This document shows, one piece after another, positions 43,213 to 52,080 of a stretch of DNA of 64,000 nucleotides. The position numbers and the translations under genes were made by a program. Under the pieces are notes generated by a model. It saw nothing but the letters and a program-made list of their open reading frames with translations. It had not been told where the DNA came from and searched no databases. Within the stretch, counting starts at the first letter, position 1. Every line of letters begins with the position of its first letter. The stretch covers positions 1 to 64,000 of the forward strand of contig JASPKZ010009692.1 in the NCBI GenBank assembly GCA_030220185.1, in the 5' to 3' direction. Source of the DNA: Diploptera punctata. Its lineage: Eukaryota; Arthropoda; Insecta; Blattodea; Blaberidae.

Positions 43213-43560
43213 TTTATATTTGAAGAGACCGAGACCCTTGGCTTTCCGGGCCAAGTGCTCTACCAACTGAGCTACCGAGGCGAGTTGCGATCTAGACGCA
43301 AATTTTTCTCTTACATACATTGTTATTCCCTCGTGCCAAATGCTTGAAACCGTAGCTTCTATCTTTGCAAATGGCGGCTTCCTAGTTAAGAAAACATTAA
43401 TTGGGAATTTGACACTACTTTATAAAGCCAGTAGGGCTTCTATTGACGATTTTATTATTAATTTAACACTTCTCACTGAAGGATAAATTATATTTGAAGA
43501 GAAAAATTTTCCCCTAGACCGAGACTCGAACCCTTCAGTGAGAAGTGTTAAATTAATAAT
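43213..43560 (-). mobile_element. tRNA-headed SINE (family B)
   Basis: Minus tRNA-like head at 43220-43290 (CTCGGTAGCTCAGTTGGTAGAGC) with box B lost. The body 'ttatctttgcaaatggcggcttcctagttaagaa' is shared with 28310-28880, and a second partial tRNA end ('ctagaccgagactcgaaccc') lies at 43513-43536. Confidence 0.8.
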
Positions 43561-43569
43561 AAAATCGTT

Positions 43570-44020
43570 ACTTCATAATATTAATTTGAATTAGAATTCT
43601 CTTTTTTTTATTGCAGAAGACAATAGCTTTAACTTAACCCTTATTGCTCAGTGTAAAATTGTTGTTAGGGGCATATCTACAGTTTCAACTAAATGAGTAT
43701 ATTTATCTATTTTGATTGTTTAAAGTAGAGCTTTACAATATTGAAATGAATATCGTAATAATCTATTTTACTACCATTCAGTGCTGTATAATGTCTAGAT
43801 GAGATATAAGTTCATAATGCATCAGATAAAATTTATTTCTTGTACAATTAATGATTACATTTTCATAATTTGTCGCAATCTTTTTCCTCTCACACCATTA
43901 CCCAAATTTTTCATATTCTGCTTCATATTTTTGTCATGACTTTGAAAGAATTAATAAATCAATAGTAGTATTAGCTGCAAATTCAATATTATCATTAATT
44001 TTTTTTAATCGTGATTATTT
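43570..44020. other. Intronic sequence, no gene recognised
   Basis: AT-rich, without reading frames. Confidence 0.5.
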
Positions 44021-44115
44021 CTTACCTCATACTTCTATATTTCTTTAAATACAGCACTGCAGTATCGGCAACTTCTTGTCACCATCGTCAGCTGTTTACC
44101 ACTTAGTTATGGTAA
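44020..44115 (-). mobile_element. PLE 3' end fragment
   Basis: Carries only the post-coding part: hammerhead motif and AGTATGAGGTAAG on the minus strand. It is closest to the degenerate copies at 29990 and 34010, so a separate PLE subfamily. Confidence 0.7.
44046..44098 (-). ncRNA. Hammerhead-like motif, core mutated
   Basis: Minus: stem I ACAG/CTGT, CTGACGA, stem II GGTGAC/GTTGCC (two G-T pairs), GAT instead of GAA, stem III ACTG/CAGT, G at the cleavage position. Both substitutions should inactivate it, while the three helices remain. Confidence 0.55.
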
Positions 44116-44332
44116 TAGTACCAACACAAAATTTATAAGAAGAACACTATGAAGTATTTTATCAAAGATATTTAATTGGTTATGCATACTACATCTCATA
44201 TTTTACGAAATATGAGGTGGTATTAAATAACTAATTCAATTTATTTGACTGATTTCATTGTTGAAATATTTCTTGTGTATGGCTCTTTAGATGTATCAAT
44301 CAGCTAGAGAAGCAATACATGAAAGAGATCAT

Positions 44333-45310
44333 TGTTACGCCTACACTAGGGCCTAACTGCCATAATAATAAATACTATAAAAAACCGATAAAGGATATAC
44401 ATATATATTTGTTTATTATATCAGAAATTAGGAAATAAATAACCGCATTGAAATACAATTTAGTCTTTGCTCAAAGGACCTTTTAAATATAAAAAAGCTA
44501 GTAAAAATCTATAATGTTTTATATCCTGGATCAAAACCATGTCACAAGATTCCAGGATGTAAAGTCATATCAACATTATTTAGTCAGAAAGATCAGAGAT
44601 GACCACATTAGATAGGGGTGAATTGAGTTGCAAGAAGGAAAGTGGAACAAAGTTTTCCATTTTGACATAGATGAAGGTTTTGAACTAGATCATGTGAAAG
44701 TGTAAGTGAAAACCGATGGAAAAAACCCCACATGTATTGAAGGGAAAAAGCTAACTTTCCACCCAAATTTCCCCGATTAGAAACTTGAAATTATCATATA
44801 AATATTCGCGATTTTTTTTACCAAGGCAGAAGGGCGGCGGAGAGAACAGCAGCGGGACCGATTGCGGTCCCGCCAGCGGGGATGGCGTCTACATTGGTAA
44901 TATGACTCTTTTTATGATTTTTGGTCATTTTAAGACTTAGAATTGAATAAGGACCAAATGGTCCAAGGAACTTCATTCAAATAACTAACAAAGTTGAATA
45001 TTTTAACATGGTTGTTTACTCTCTCTTTGAATTTCAGCACTTTAATATTTTGAATATGTTTACGTTTGACAATGTGGCGATTTCAGCTGACTTTAATAAC
45101 AGTGTTTTATATGTTTGATTTAATTTTCTTTACGTTTGGTATTTATCTTAATAAATAATGTTATTTTTCGTTTACTGTGTTTTTAACATGTTTAATTGAA
45201 GAACTCTTCCTCCAAAACCAAGGCCAACCGCTCGGGCCTAAGACCACTTGAACAATAGTGAACTTAACACTATCATTACACAGGGGCTTAATAGACGCGC
45301 GCGCGTAACA
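44333..45310. mobile_element. Solo LTR with 5-bp target duplication
   Basis: A 978-bp block begins TGTTACGC and ends GCGTAACA, the TG...CA inverted ends of a long terminal repeat. ATCAT occurs immediately on both sides (44328-44332 and 45311-45315). No internal retroelement sequence is attached, so it is a solo LTR left by recombination. A GC-rich hairpin (GGGACCG/CGGTCCC) at about 44857-44874 lies inside. The 5-bp duplication fits gypsy, BEL or copia elements. Confidence 0.85.
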
Positions 45311-45315
45311 ATCAT

Positions 45316-46200
45316 TCAATTTTACATTAATAATATATCACATTTAAATTAAATATTTATTAAACATAGCAGATAAAAAGTTGTGCGACATACATGTCAT
45401 ATTGCAGCACCCAGTTGTGTCCTCGTCTGACAGTTTTCCATTCTCCTTATTATAATATTATGTATAACTATTGTGAAATATTTTAACACTGTGGCACATT
45501 GTAATAGCAGCATTCAAATTTCATGGATGACAACTAGAATAGTGGTGTCACATTGGTGGAAATAGATTCGTAAGTCGTTGACTTGCAAGTTGAAAGACAC
45601 ACGCAGAATGATCAATGCGTCTAGACTTCAGTTCTGGAAGGCTCTTTGTGCATCTATCCTCGATGCCAGAAACTTCTATACTAGAAGAATCTTGACTGGA
45701 TGCTGAGAAATTTCCTTCCCCGGCATATATAAACTGTTGCCAGAGTTGAAAGTGAATTAGTTCTAAAGCAACAAAGATATATAAACTGAAAGAGAAGAAA
45801 CTGTGGCAAGTTAAAGCATTAGAGACTGAAAATAATTGTGTGATAGATAAAATTTAAAGCAAGATTAATGATTGCACCAATTTGTGAATGAAATGTCACT
45901 AAAATTTATAGAACCAAATAAAGTTATTGTGAAAGTTTATATGAATATCTGTGGGTTTATTATGAGGAAAAAAAAAGTGAGAACGACCCCCGGTAGCATG
46001 GGACAATACATATATGGCTGAAATATAAAAAATGTTGTGTATGTTAGAAATAGTGTTCCTGAATAAAATATCAAACAGAATTTGTAAAAAAATTAAATTA
46101 AATTAAAAAAATCCTTATTTTAAAATTGGCAAGAATATTTCATAATGAATATGCATTTTGAATGAATTATTTTTATTAAAACCAAAATTAAATTACTTAT
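45316..46200. other. Intronic sequence, no gene recognised
   Basis: No supported coding or repeat feature. 'gaaataattgtgtgatagataaa...' and neighbours look like unclassified old sequence. Confidence 0.4.
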
Positions 46201-46329
46201 ATGGTGATGAGTTTGAATTTTATGGGCTGCATAGGGATTCTCAAGTCTCCACCTTATAAAGAAAAAGTGATTCATGAGTCAGGAATGACCAGTGGGAGCC
46301 TTTCAGATGCACCTATGGCATGTTGTGTT

Positions 46330-46503
46330 CTGTTTGAACATATTTTGGTATATCATGTGTACCATCATCAGCTTTTACAGACTGTTGAATTTCATGTTGT
46401 CGGCCCTGGAAGTCGGCTTCCACTCCATCTTTTGGCTGACCAAAGAACTTGCAAATCAAATTTTTTTTCCCCAGGATTTTCAAAATTCATAATCTTGTTT
46501 TCT
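46330..46503 (-). pseudogene. PLE 3' end fragment
   Basis: Minus strand encodes the last residues of the nuclease protein (KIMNFENPGEK, FASSLVSQKMEWK in broken frames), then the hammerhead. Related to 51325-51605 (same 'gttcttcggtcaacc..gatggagtgg' end). Confidence 0.7.
46331..46380 (-). ncRNA. Hammerhead-like motif
   Basis: Minus: the consensus core CTGATGA, stem II GGTA/TACC, then AAAA where GAAA is expected, and a diverged stem III (ATATGT). Probably inactive. Confidence 0.5.
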
Positions 46504-46564
46504 AACAAAAGCAGAGCATGTAGAAGAGCTAGTTCGAGTACCTTGGGGCATGAAACTTCCTCAT

Positions 46565-46770
46565 GGAATTTGGGCTAGTTTGGGACTAGTGTTGCGAGCA
46601 GTTTGGATAGCTGCAATAAATAGCAGCTCCTGGTTGAGAAAAGCAGCTACATGCTGATAACATGTCACTCCTATACTGATGTGATGATCATTCAATTCTC
46701 TAATTGCACATGTGGACGTGAGACCAGCTGTCTGCTTGTATACAATGAGTCTTCTGTCATTCCAACAAGT
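46565..46770 (+). mobile_element. SINE family C fragment
   Basis: Body only: 'tagctgcaataaatagcagctcctggttgag', 'atgatcattcaattctctaattgcacatgtgg', 'gagaccagctgtctgc', matching 41460-41610. Confidence 0.65.
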
Positions 46771-46868
46771 TTTAATTCTTGAACTTTTATAGGAACAAAT
46801 CACTGTGAGGTTTAATGTAAGATAAATTAAAATGTTTCATACCTCTCCTCATATTAATATTCTAAGTA

Positions 46869-48070
46869 CAGTTCAGTCGCCATCATGCGTTGGAACAGTG
46901 AGGAGCGTGCGTTTGCCATTGAGGCCTACTTTTCGAGCGGATGTTCTGTGATCGCAACCCGGCGCGCCTTTCGGAATCGCTTTAATTTAGCCCCGTTGGC
47001 CCCTGTCCCGGACCGGAAATCAATTGTTACGTGGGTCACTACGTTCAGACAAACTGCAAGTGCGACAAGACGAAGAACTGGAGTCCCTCGGCCGATTAGA
47101 TCACCTGAGAACATTGAGGTAGTGAGAGCTTCAATGTTGCGATCACCATGGCGTTCTGCGCGCAAACATGCGTCTGCCCTTGGACTTTCCGATCGTTCTG
47201 TAAGGAGAATACTTCATGATGATCTTCATTTCCATCCATACAAGATGGCAATTGTGCAGGAACTTTCTGAACGTGACTTCAATTCTCGGAGGAACGCGTG
47301 TGAGGTTCTTCTGGAAGTCGTTCCTGAGGACGCTATTGTTTTTTTTAGTGATGAAGCCCATTTTCATTTGTGTGGATCCGTCAACAAACAAAACATGCGC
47401 TCCTGGGCTGACACCAATCCTCGACAATTGCATCAAAGGCCTTTGCATTCACCTAAAGTCACAGTGTGGTGTGCAATTTCCTCAAGTGGAATTATTGGTC
47501 CCTGGTTCTTTGAGGAAAATGAAGTCACAGTGACAGTGAATTCGGACCGGTATGTAAACATGTTACAGGATTTTTTTTCCCACGGCTAGATGAGTTGGAC
47601 TTAGGGGACACTTGGTTCCAACAAGACGGTGCAACGGCGCACACTTCAAGAGCATCGTTGACTGTTTTGAGGGAACACTTCCCAGAGCGCCTTATCTCAA
47701 TTAGGGGCGATTTGAAGTGGCCGGCCCGCTCTCCCGATTTGACCCCTTGTGATTTTTTCTATGGGGTTATTTGAAATCCCGTGTTTATGTGAACCGTCCA
47801 AGGACCCTACAAGATTTGAAGACCAACATCCAGGAAGAAATTGCCAACATAACGCCTGCTATGCTGGCAGGAGTCATGACAAACGCTAGAAATCGGTTTA
47901 CTCAGTGTATGGAGAATGGGGGACGTCACCTACCTGATTTGATCTTCAAAACTGAGTAAAACAAAACTTTATGTATGTGCCTATATTATAAAAAACGAAT
48001 AAAAATTTTCTGATTCATACAATGCATTTTATTAAGTTTTAAAAAAAGGAAGTTATGCTGCCGCACCCTG
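46869..48070 (+). mobile_element. mariner-superfamily element (DD41D-type spacing)
   Basis: A 1,202-bp insertion between TA dinucleotides (46867-46868, 48071-48072). The right end is CAGGGTGCGGCAGCATAACT (inverted). The left starts CAG but then enters the 5' UTR, so most of the left TIR is gone. The PLE sequence on both sides is contiguous once it is removed. Because one TIR is lost and the ORF is frameshifted, it is not expected to be mobile now. Confidence 0.9.
46885..47959 (+). pseudogene. mariner transposase with N-terminal HTH domain, two frameshifts
   Basis: The start ATG at 46885 opens MRWNSEERAFAIEAYFSSGC, an HTH region of the DUF4817 kind, then RSVRRILHDDLHFHPYKMAI. The catalytic residues are visible: Asp in VFFSDEAHFHLCG, Asp in FQQDGATAHTSRAS, Asp in SPDLTPCDFF. 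The last two have 41 residues between them, longer than the DD34D of classical mariner. One extra T at about 47575 and one missing T at about 47757, both in T runs, shift the frame. All catalytic Asp residues are intact. The C-terminus reads RFTQCMENGGRHLPDLIF. Confidence 0.9.
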
Positions 48071-48118
48071 TAGATCGCGATTTCGGGTTCATGGTGAACC
48101 CGTCCTCAATACCATTTT
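48071..48118 (-). ncRNA. Hammerhead ribozyme motif cut by a mariner
   Basis: Minus: TTGAGGA (first core C changed to T), an extra C, stem II GGGTTC/GAACCC with loop ACCAT, GAA, stem III ATC(GC)GAT, then C as cleavage base. The mariner's TA target begins at the next nucleotide, so the 3' strand of stem I is now beyond the insertion. Confidence 0.65.
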
Positions 48119-48396
48119 GCCAACTGATGTTATGTCGTTCTTCTTCTTCTTGCCTCTGTTGGTGGACCGGTAAACCTCTGGATCAGGTCAGAATTCGCAG
48201 GAATTTCGAAGTTCATAAGTTTTCTTTTGTTTTTCTGAATGTGGATTTTTTTCTTATCCACATTCAGAAAAACAAAGAAAAACTTATGAACTTCGAAATT
48301 CCTGCGAATTCTGACCTGATCCAGAGGTTTATTGGTCCACCAACAGAGGCAAGAAGAAGAAGTGGTTCTTCCGATCGACATAACATCAGTTGGCAA

Positions 48397-48432
48397 AATG
48401 GTACTGAAGATGGGTTCATCGCGATCTACTTA
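48397..48432 (+). ncRNA. Truncated hammerhead motif
   Basis: The plus arm has CTGAAGA, GGGTTC and stem III ATCGCGATC, but 14 bases (loop, 3' half of stem II and GAA) are missing. Compared with the minus arm this is a precise internal deletion. Confidence 0.6.
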
Positions 48433-48599
48433 GAAGATTAATATGAGGAGAGGTATGAAACATTTTAATTTATCTTAAGTTTTAATTCTTTAGTTATGGT
48501 GTATTTCAAATGCTGAAATTAAATGTACTGCTTAATTTATGTTGACAAAGGAATATATCTTTAAAATTAAAAATGTTTAATTAAACCTCATAGTGATAT

Positions 48600-48905
48600 T
48601 TCCTATAATAGTTGAGAATATATTCTTGTTGCATTTGTTTATTTAGGCAGGTATTTATGCATGCACTCATGTTACAATTAGTATTCCACATTTAAAAAGC
48701 TTTTTGTCTCTCACAAAGTTGTTTATCTGGTAAATAATTGAACTTCAATCTTAAATTAAACCTCATAGTGATTTTTTCTTATAAAAGTTCAATATTTCAT
48801 GGGCGTAATTATAAGCCAACTCATAGAGCATCATGCATAAAATTGTAACTCATTTTGTTCAGTATGCGGTATTCAACATAATTTTGTAAATTATTTATGT
48901 CCTTT
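48600..48905. other. PLE end echoes and unclassified sequence
   Basis: 'aaacctcatagtg' occurs at 48583-48598 and again at about 48757-48770, each followed by T-rich sequence and 'tataa(t)ag'. These are the outer boxes of PLE ends; a tandem PLE tail is likely. Nothing else recognised. Confidence 0.45.
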
Positions 48906-48910
48906 TTAGC

Positions 48911-49170
48911 TTGACCAGCCTCATGGGCTAGTGATCAGTGTTTCTTGTTCATCAGGTCCTGGGTTCAATTCCCAGTCAAATCATAGGAATTTTTCCTTAA
49001 AGGGAATTATTCCTATGGTTGCACATGGTCTGGAATTTAGGTTAAGAACTCTCCTGGTGTTTCATTATCATTTATCACCCATCATATCATCGGGGCCCCA
49101 ACTTCAGATATGGGTTACAATTATGCCAGTGCCAGGAGAGAACACCAGAAATGTCAAAATGACAACCTGG
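48911..49170 (+). mobile_element. tRNA-like SINE
   Basis: Head 'gaccagcctcatgggctagtgatcag' and box B GGGTTCAATTCCCAGTC. The body ends '...gccaggagagaacaccagaaatgtc'. A poly-A-like 'aataaaaagaaaaac' follows. Confidence 0.55.
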
Positions 49171-49474
49171 GACATTGAATAAAAAGAAAAACAATACTGC
49201 AATAAGAATTACTGTACCAATATCCTGTATAAGTGTTACATACTTGAATCTTATTTTAAAACATTCAAAGTAATCATGGTCATAGCTAAAGAAACATGAG
49301 AACATAAATCTCCAACTGAAATTATGTGTTTGCAGACTGTGAATACAACGTTTGTGTCTGTTATTTTAAATAAATAATTTGTTAATTTGTATGTCTCTTG
49401 AAATATGTTGTAAAATTCTGCTCTAATTTTGAGTATTTTTGGGTTAGACCTATATAAGAGAAAAATTTGCATTT

Positions 49475-49618
49475 AGATTGGAGTTTCTCAGGTAACTCAG
49501 TGGTAGAGCATTGGCCTAGAAAGCCAAAGATCCTGCGTTCAAATCCCAGTCTGAGCATATAATTTTTCTCTTCAAATATAATTTATCCTTCAGTGAGAAG
49601 TGTTAAACTAATAATAAA
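49475..49618 (+). mobile_element. tRNA-headed SINE (family B)
   Basis: Head: box A AACTCAGTGGTAGAGC, anticodon arm TTGGC/GCCAA with loop CTAGAAA, box B GCGTTCAAATCCC. Then the family tail 'tcttcaaatataatttatccttcagtgag'. Confidence 0.75.
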
Positions 49619-49639
49619 AACATCAGTTACTTATTTTAG

Positions 49640-49950
49640 GAATTCTCACTATGAGGTATATTGATTAAGGTAGAATTTTTTATCACTCACCTCATATTTT
49701 TGTTCTTATTTGACTATAAACTAGTTTCAGAACATAGTTTCTGTTGCATCCTCAGTATCGTCACGACCGTTGTTCTGTCGTCTTGAAGAGCTGTCCTTCG
49801 CTCCTTCCATTGGCTGACTGAAAAACCTCGAAACCAGATCATTCTCACCGGGAATTTCAAGTTCATCAATTTATGTTTACTAGTTTATAGTCAAATAAGA
49901 AGAACAATATGAGGTGAGTGATAAAAAATTCTACCTTAATTAAAAAACAT
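49640..49950. mobile_element. PLE 3' end foldback (asymmetric)
   Basis: Minus-strand end (49680-49860) with terminal box, hammerhead and the nuclease C-terminus (NSRSSQPMEGAK-like). At 49869 a 60-bp inverted copy of just the outermost part ('actagtttatagtcaaataag' to 'tatgaggtgagtgata') follows. An outer box CACTATGAGGT lies at 49648-49658. Confidence 0.8.
49711..49763 (-). ncRNA. Hammerhead ribozyme motif with compensatory stem I
   Basis: Minus: stem I TGAC/GTCA plus TA/TA with the same 2x2 loop as at 7444, where the pair is TGAT/ATCA. CTGAGGA, a weakened stem II (GCAAC/GTTCT), GAA, AC(TA)GT, U at the cleavage position. Confidence 0.7.
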
Positions 49951-50119
49951 CAATACTCACAAAACTTTGTTAATAAATAATCTTTAACTCAATTATGCCT
50001 GTAATTATGTGTCATTGTCAATTGAATACTCTGAAATATTTTTGTCCACTTTTATAATGCTCGAAAATGGCAAATAATATTATCTCATTATGGGAAGTAA
50101 AATTATAAGGTTTTGAAGT

Positions 50120-50640
50120 TAATAAAACATGAGTTGCATCTTGCCTCATACTTCGTGTTCTTCAAGCATGGTACCGCGGTTTCCCCTCTCTTCTTCAGCC
50201 ATCTTTACGACTGTAGAATTTCGGTCTACAACTTTATCTTCAAAATTGCCATCTGCTGTTGATTTGATGAACTTTGAGATCAAATTTAGCTCACTAGGAA
50301 TTAAAAAAATCATGGATCTAAATTTGTTTTTCTGAATGTATATCTGTTAAATCCAAGGGTTTTGCCAAATGTTTTAAAAGTTTAGCCTCTTCTTCAATTT
50401 TATGACACTATGAGCTGCTAAAGCTGATTTTTCAATTTTACCACATTTAATATTTCCAAAGTGTTCTTGTGTAGGAGTGTCTAAATTCCTTTTTGTTTTT
50501 CTTATATATTCTTCATTGCAGTCTATACAACTAATTTGATAAATTCCAGATCTTTTTACTATCTGGGGTATTAACTTTCTTATTAATTACTATTAGTAGA
50601 TTACCCAGGTTAAATTTATTTTTCAGTGCTAACGCGATAT
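50120..50640 (-). pseudogene. PLE GIY-YIG fragment
   Basis: Minus pieces SGIYQISCIDCNEEYIRKT, LDTPTQEHFGNIKCGKIEKS, ALAAHSVIKLKKRLNF-like and MIFLIPSELNLISKF. Frames are broken; the Gly of YIG is changed (YIR). Ends in a hammerhead motif and AGTATGAGGC. Confidence 0.75.
50161..50208 (-). ncRNA. Hammerhead-like motif without stem II
   Basis: Minus: stem I ATGG/CCAT, CTGAAGA, then only 8 purine-rich bases before GAA, stem III ACC(GC)GGT, A at the cleavage position. Stem II cannot form. Confidence 0.5.
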
Positions 50641-51320
50641 TGAATTAAATTTTTTTATATTGTCCATAAATACTGCCCTTAGACTTGAATTACTGCATAT
50701 AAATGCACACAGTATGTTTGAACATTAGTATTCAACAAGGAGAAAATAGCAATCTAGTGATACAAGTGTTTGATGTCTGAACAACTTGCGAGTTCCAGTG
50801 TAGTAAGTAGAATATTGCAGGCCTCAATACAAAAAAGAAGCAACTGACACAATCGTATTAAACTAAGCAGTCAGAACTTTGTCAATTAGAATTGAAAATA
50901 TATAGCAATAGCACATTGTAGTGGAACTATGTGTTGTCAGCAAATAGCTGGTTAACTAAGAAGATAGATAGGAAATATATATATATTCAAAATGTTTTTT
51001 TTAATTTGTTATATGCTTAATGAAAATTATTAAAATACTTTTGCCATAACATCCTCAATTTTTTATAATTTTTATCTCACTACAGAGAAAACAGATAATT
51101 TTGGCCAATATTGTTTCCTTATATGTAGCTTATGCTTTTTTGGTTTTTTAATTTTGGCCAGTGAGAGGTTTTCTATATTTATTCAATCAATATAATGCTC
51201 TCTTGAATAAGATGAACCCCATAATAAAGGAACTATTTAAAAAAATGATACTATAATCAATTAAATAATTAATTCTATTCTTTTAAAATTACCAATATTA
51301 GTAATTAATTGTGATAGGAA
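50641..51320. other. Intronic sequence, no gene recognised
   Basis: AT-rich; nothing supported. Confidence 0.5.
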
Positions 51321-51324
51321 GTAA

Positions 51325-51605
51325 AATTATGAGGTTTTTCTTAATAAATAAGTTGAATCTAGTCATCTTACCTTATAAATTCTTGATATTTCATTTGACA
51401 TGTTTCGATATGTTGTAAATACCATCATCAGTTTGTCCAGACTGTTGATTTTTATGTCATCTGCTCTGGATGTTGACTCCCACTCCATCTTCTAGTTGAC
51501 CGAAGAACTTGCGAATAAAAATAAGATTATGAATTTTGAAATTCCCAGGGAAAAGATTTGATTCACAAGTTCTTCGGATCACCATCGTAATAATACAAAC
51601 ACAAA
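51325..51605 (-). pseudogene. PLE 3' end fragment
   Basis: 'ttatgaggttttt' box at 51327, then TTACCTTATAAATTC, hammerhead, and the nuclease C-terminus (WSQLEDGVGVNIQSR-like). From about 51500 to 51600 a partial inverted repeat ('cgaagaacttgcgaat' against 'attcacaagttcttcgg') turns the element back on itself. Confidence 0.75.
51391..51440 (-). ncRNA. Hammerhead ribozyme motif (consensus core)
   Basis: Minus: consensus CTGATGA, an extra T, stem II GGTAT/ATATC, GAA, stem III AC(AT)GT, C at the cleavage position. Stem I is poor. Confidence 0.65.
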
Positions 51606-51727
51606 AGAACTATGAGTGATGAAAGAACTGAAATGTGTTGGGGTAATTCACCAGTCATGAAGTTTTCACGCTTCACTCCCATAACATAGGACTGGTCAAG
51701 CCATTATTTGATAAAGATGAGTACGAG

Positions 51728-52080
51728 TTGATTTTTGCACTAATGAAAGAGACGAGAGGTGAAAGCAGAGTAACAGCTTGTGAGAAGAGGTTTATGCGCC
51801 GAACAGCTGGCTACACCAAATGGGATCAAAAGAAAAATGTAGAAATCCTTCAAGAACTTAATGTGTCACCAATACTGGACTACATCTCCAGATATCAGCT
51901 AAACTGGAAGGAACCTGTCTCAAGAATGGCTAGATCCAGGATCCCCAAGGCAATAATGAACTACTGTCCAAATGGGAAACGGTCACTTGGTCGACCTATG
52001 AAAAGATGGCACGAAAACTGCTTTCTCAGGCCGTAACAGTTCTTCTAGGACTAATACCTGGCAGGATGATGATGATGATA
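51728..52080 (+). pseudogene. LINE 3' fragment with GAT tail
   Basis: An open frame of about 100 codons: ACEKRFMRRTAGYTKWDQKK, VEILQELNVSPILDYISRYQ, AIMNYCPNGKRSLGRPMKRW. This is the RTE-type C-terminal region. The tail is (GAT)n. A diverged relative lies at 26810-27140. Confidence 0.8.

Larger units (their letters stand above)
46805..48600. repeat. Palindromic PLE dimer split by a mariner
   Basis: 46818-46868 plus 48071-48250 (minus-strand PLE) mirror 48250-48470 (plus PLE). Each half encodes the nuclease's last residues (IHIQKN, KLMNFEIPANSDLIQRF, GPPTEARRR). The centre is 'gtggatttttttcttatccac'. The minus half is interrupted by 46869-48070. Confidence 0.9.

Noticed and set aside
47143..47533. 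Other-frame ORFs over the mariner transposase
   Set aside because: They overlap the catalytic domain in wrong frames and have no recognisable content.
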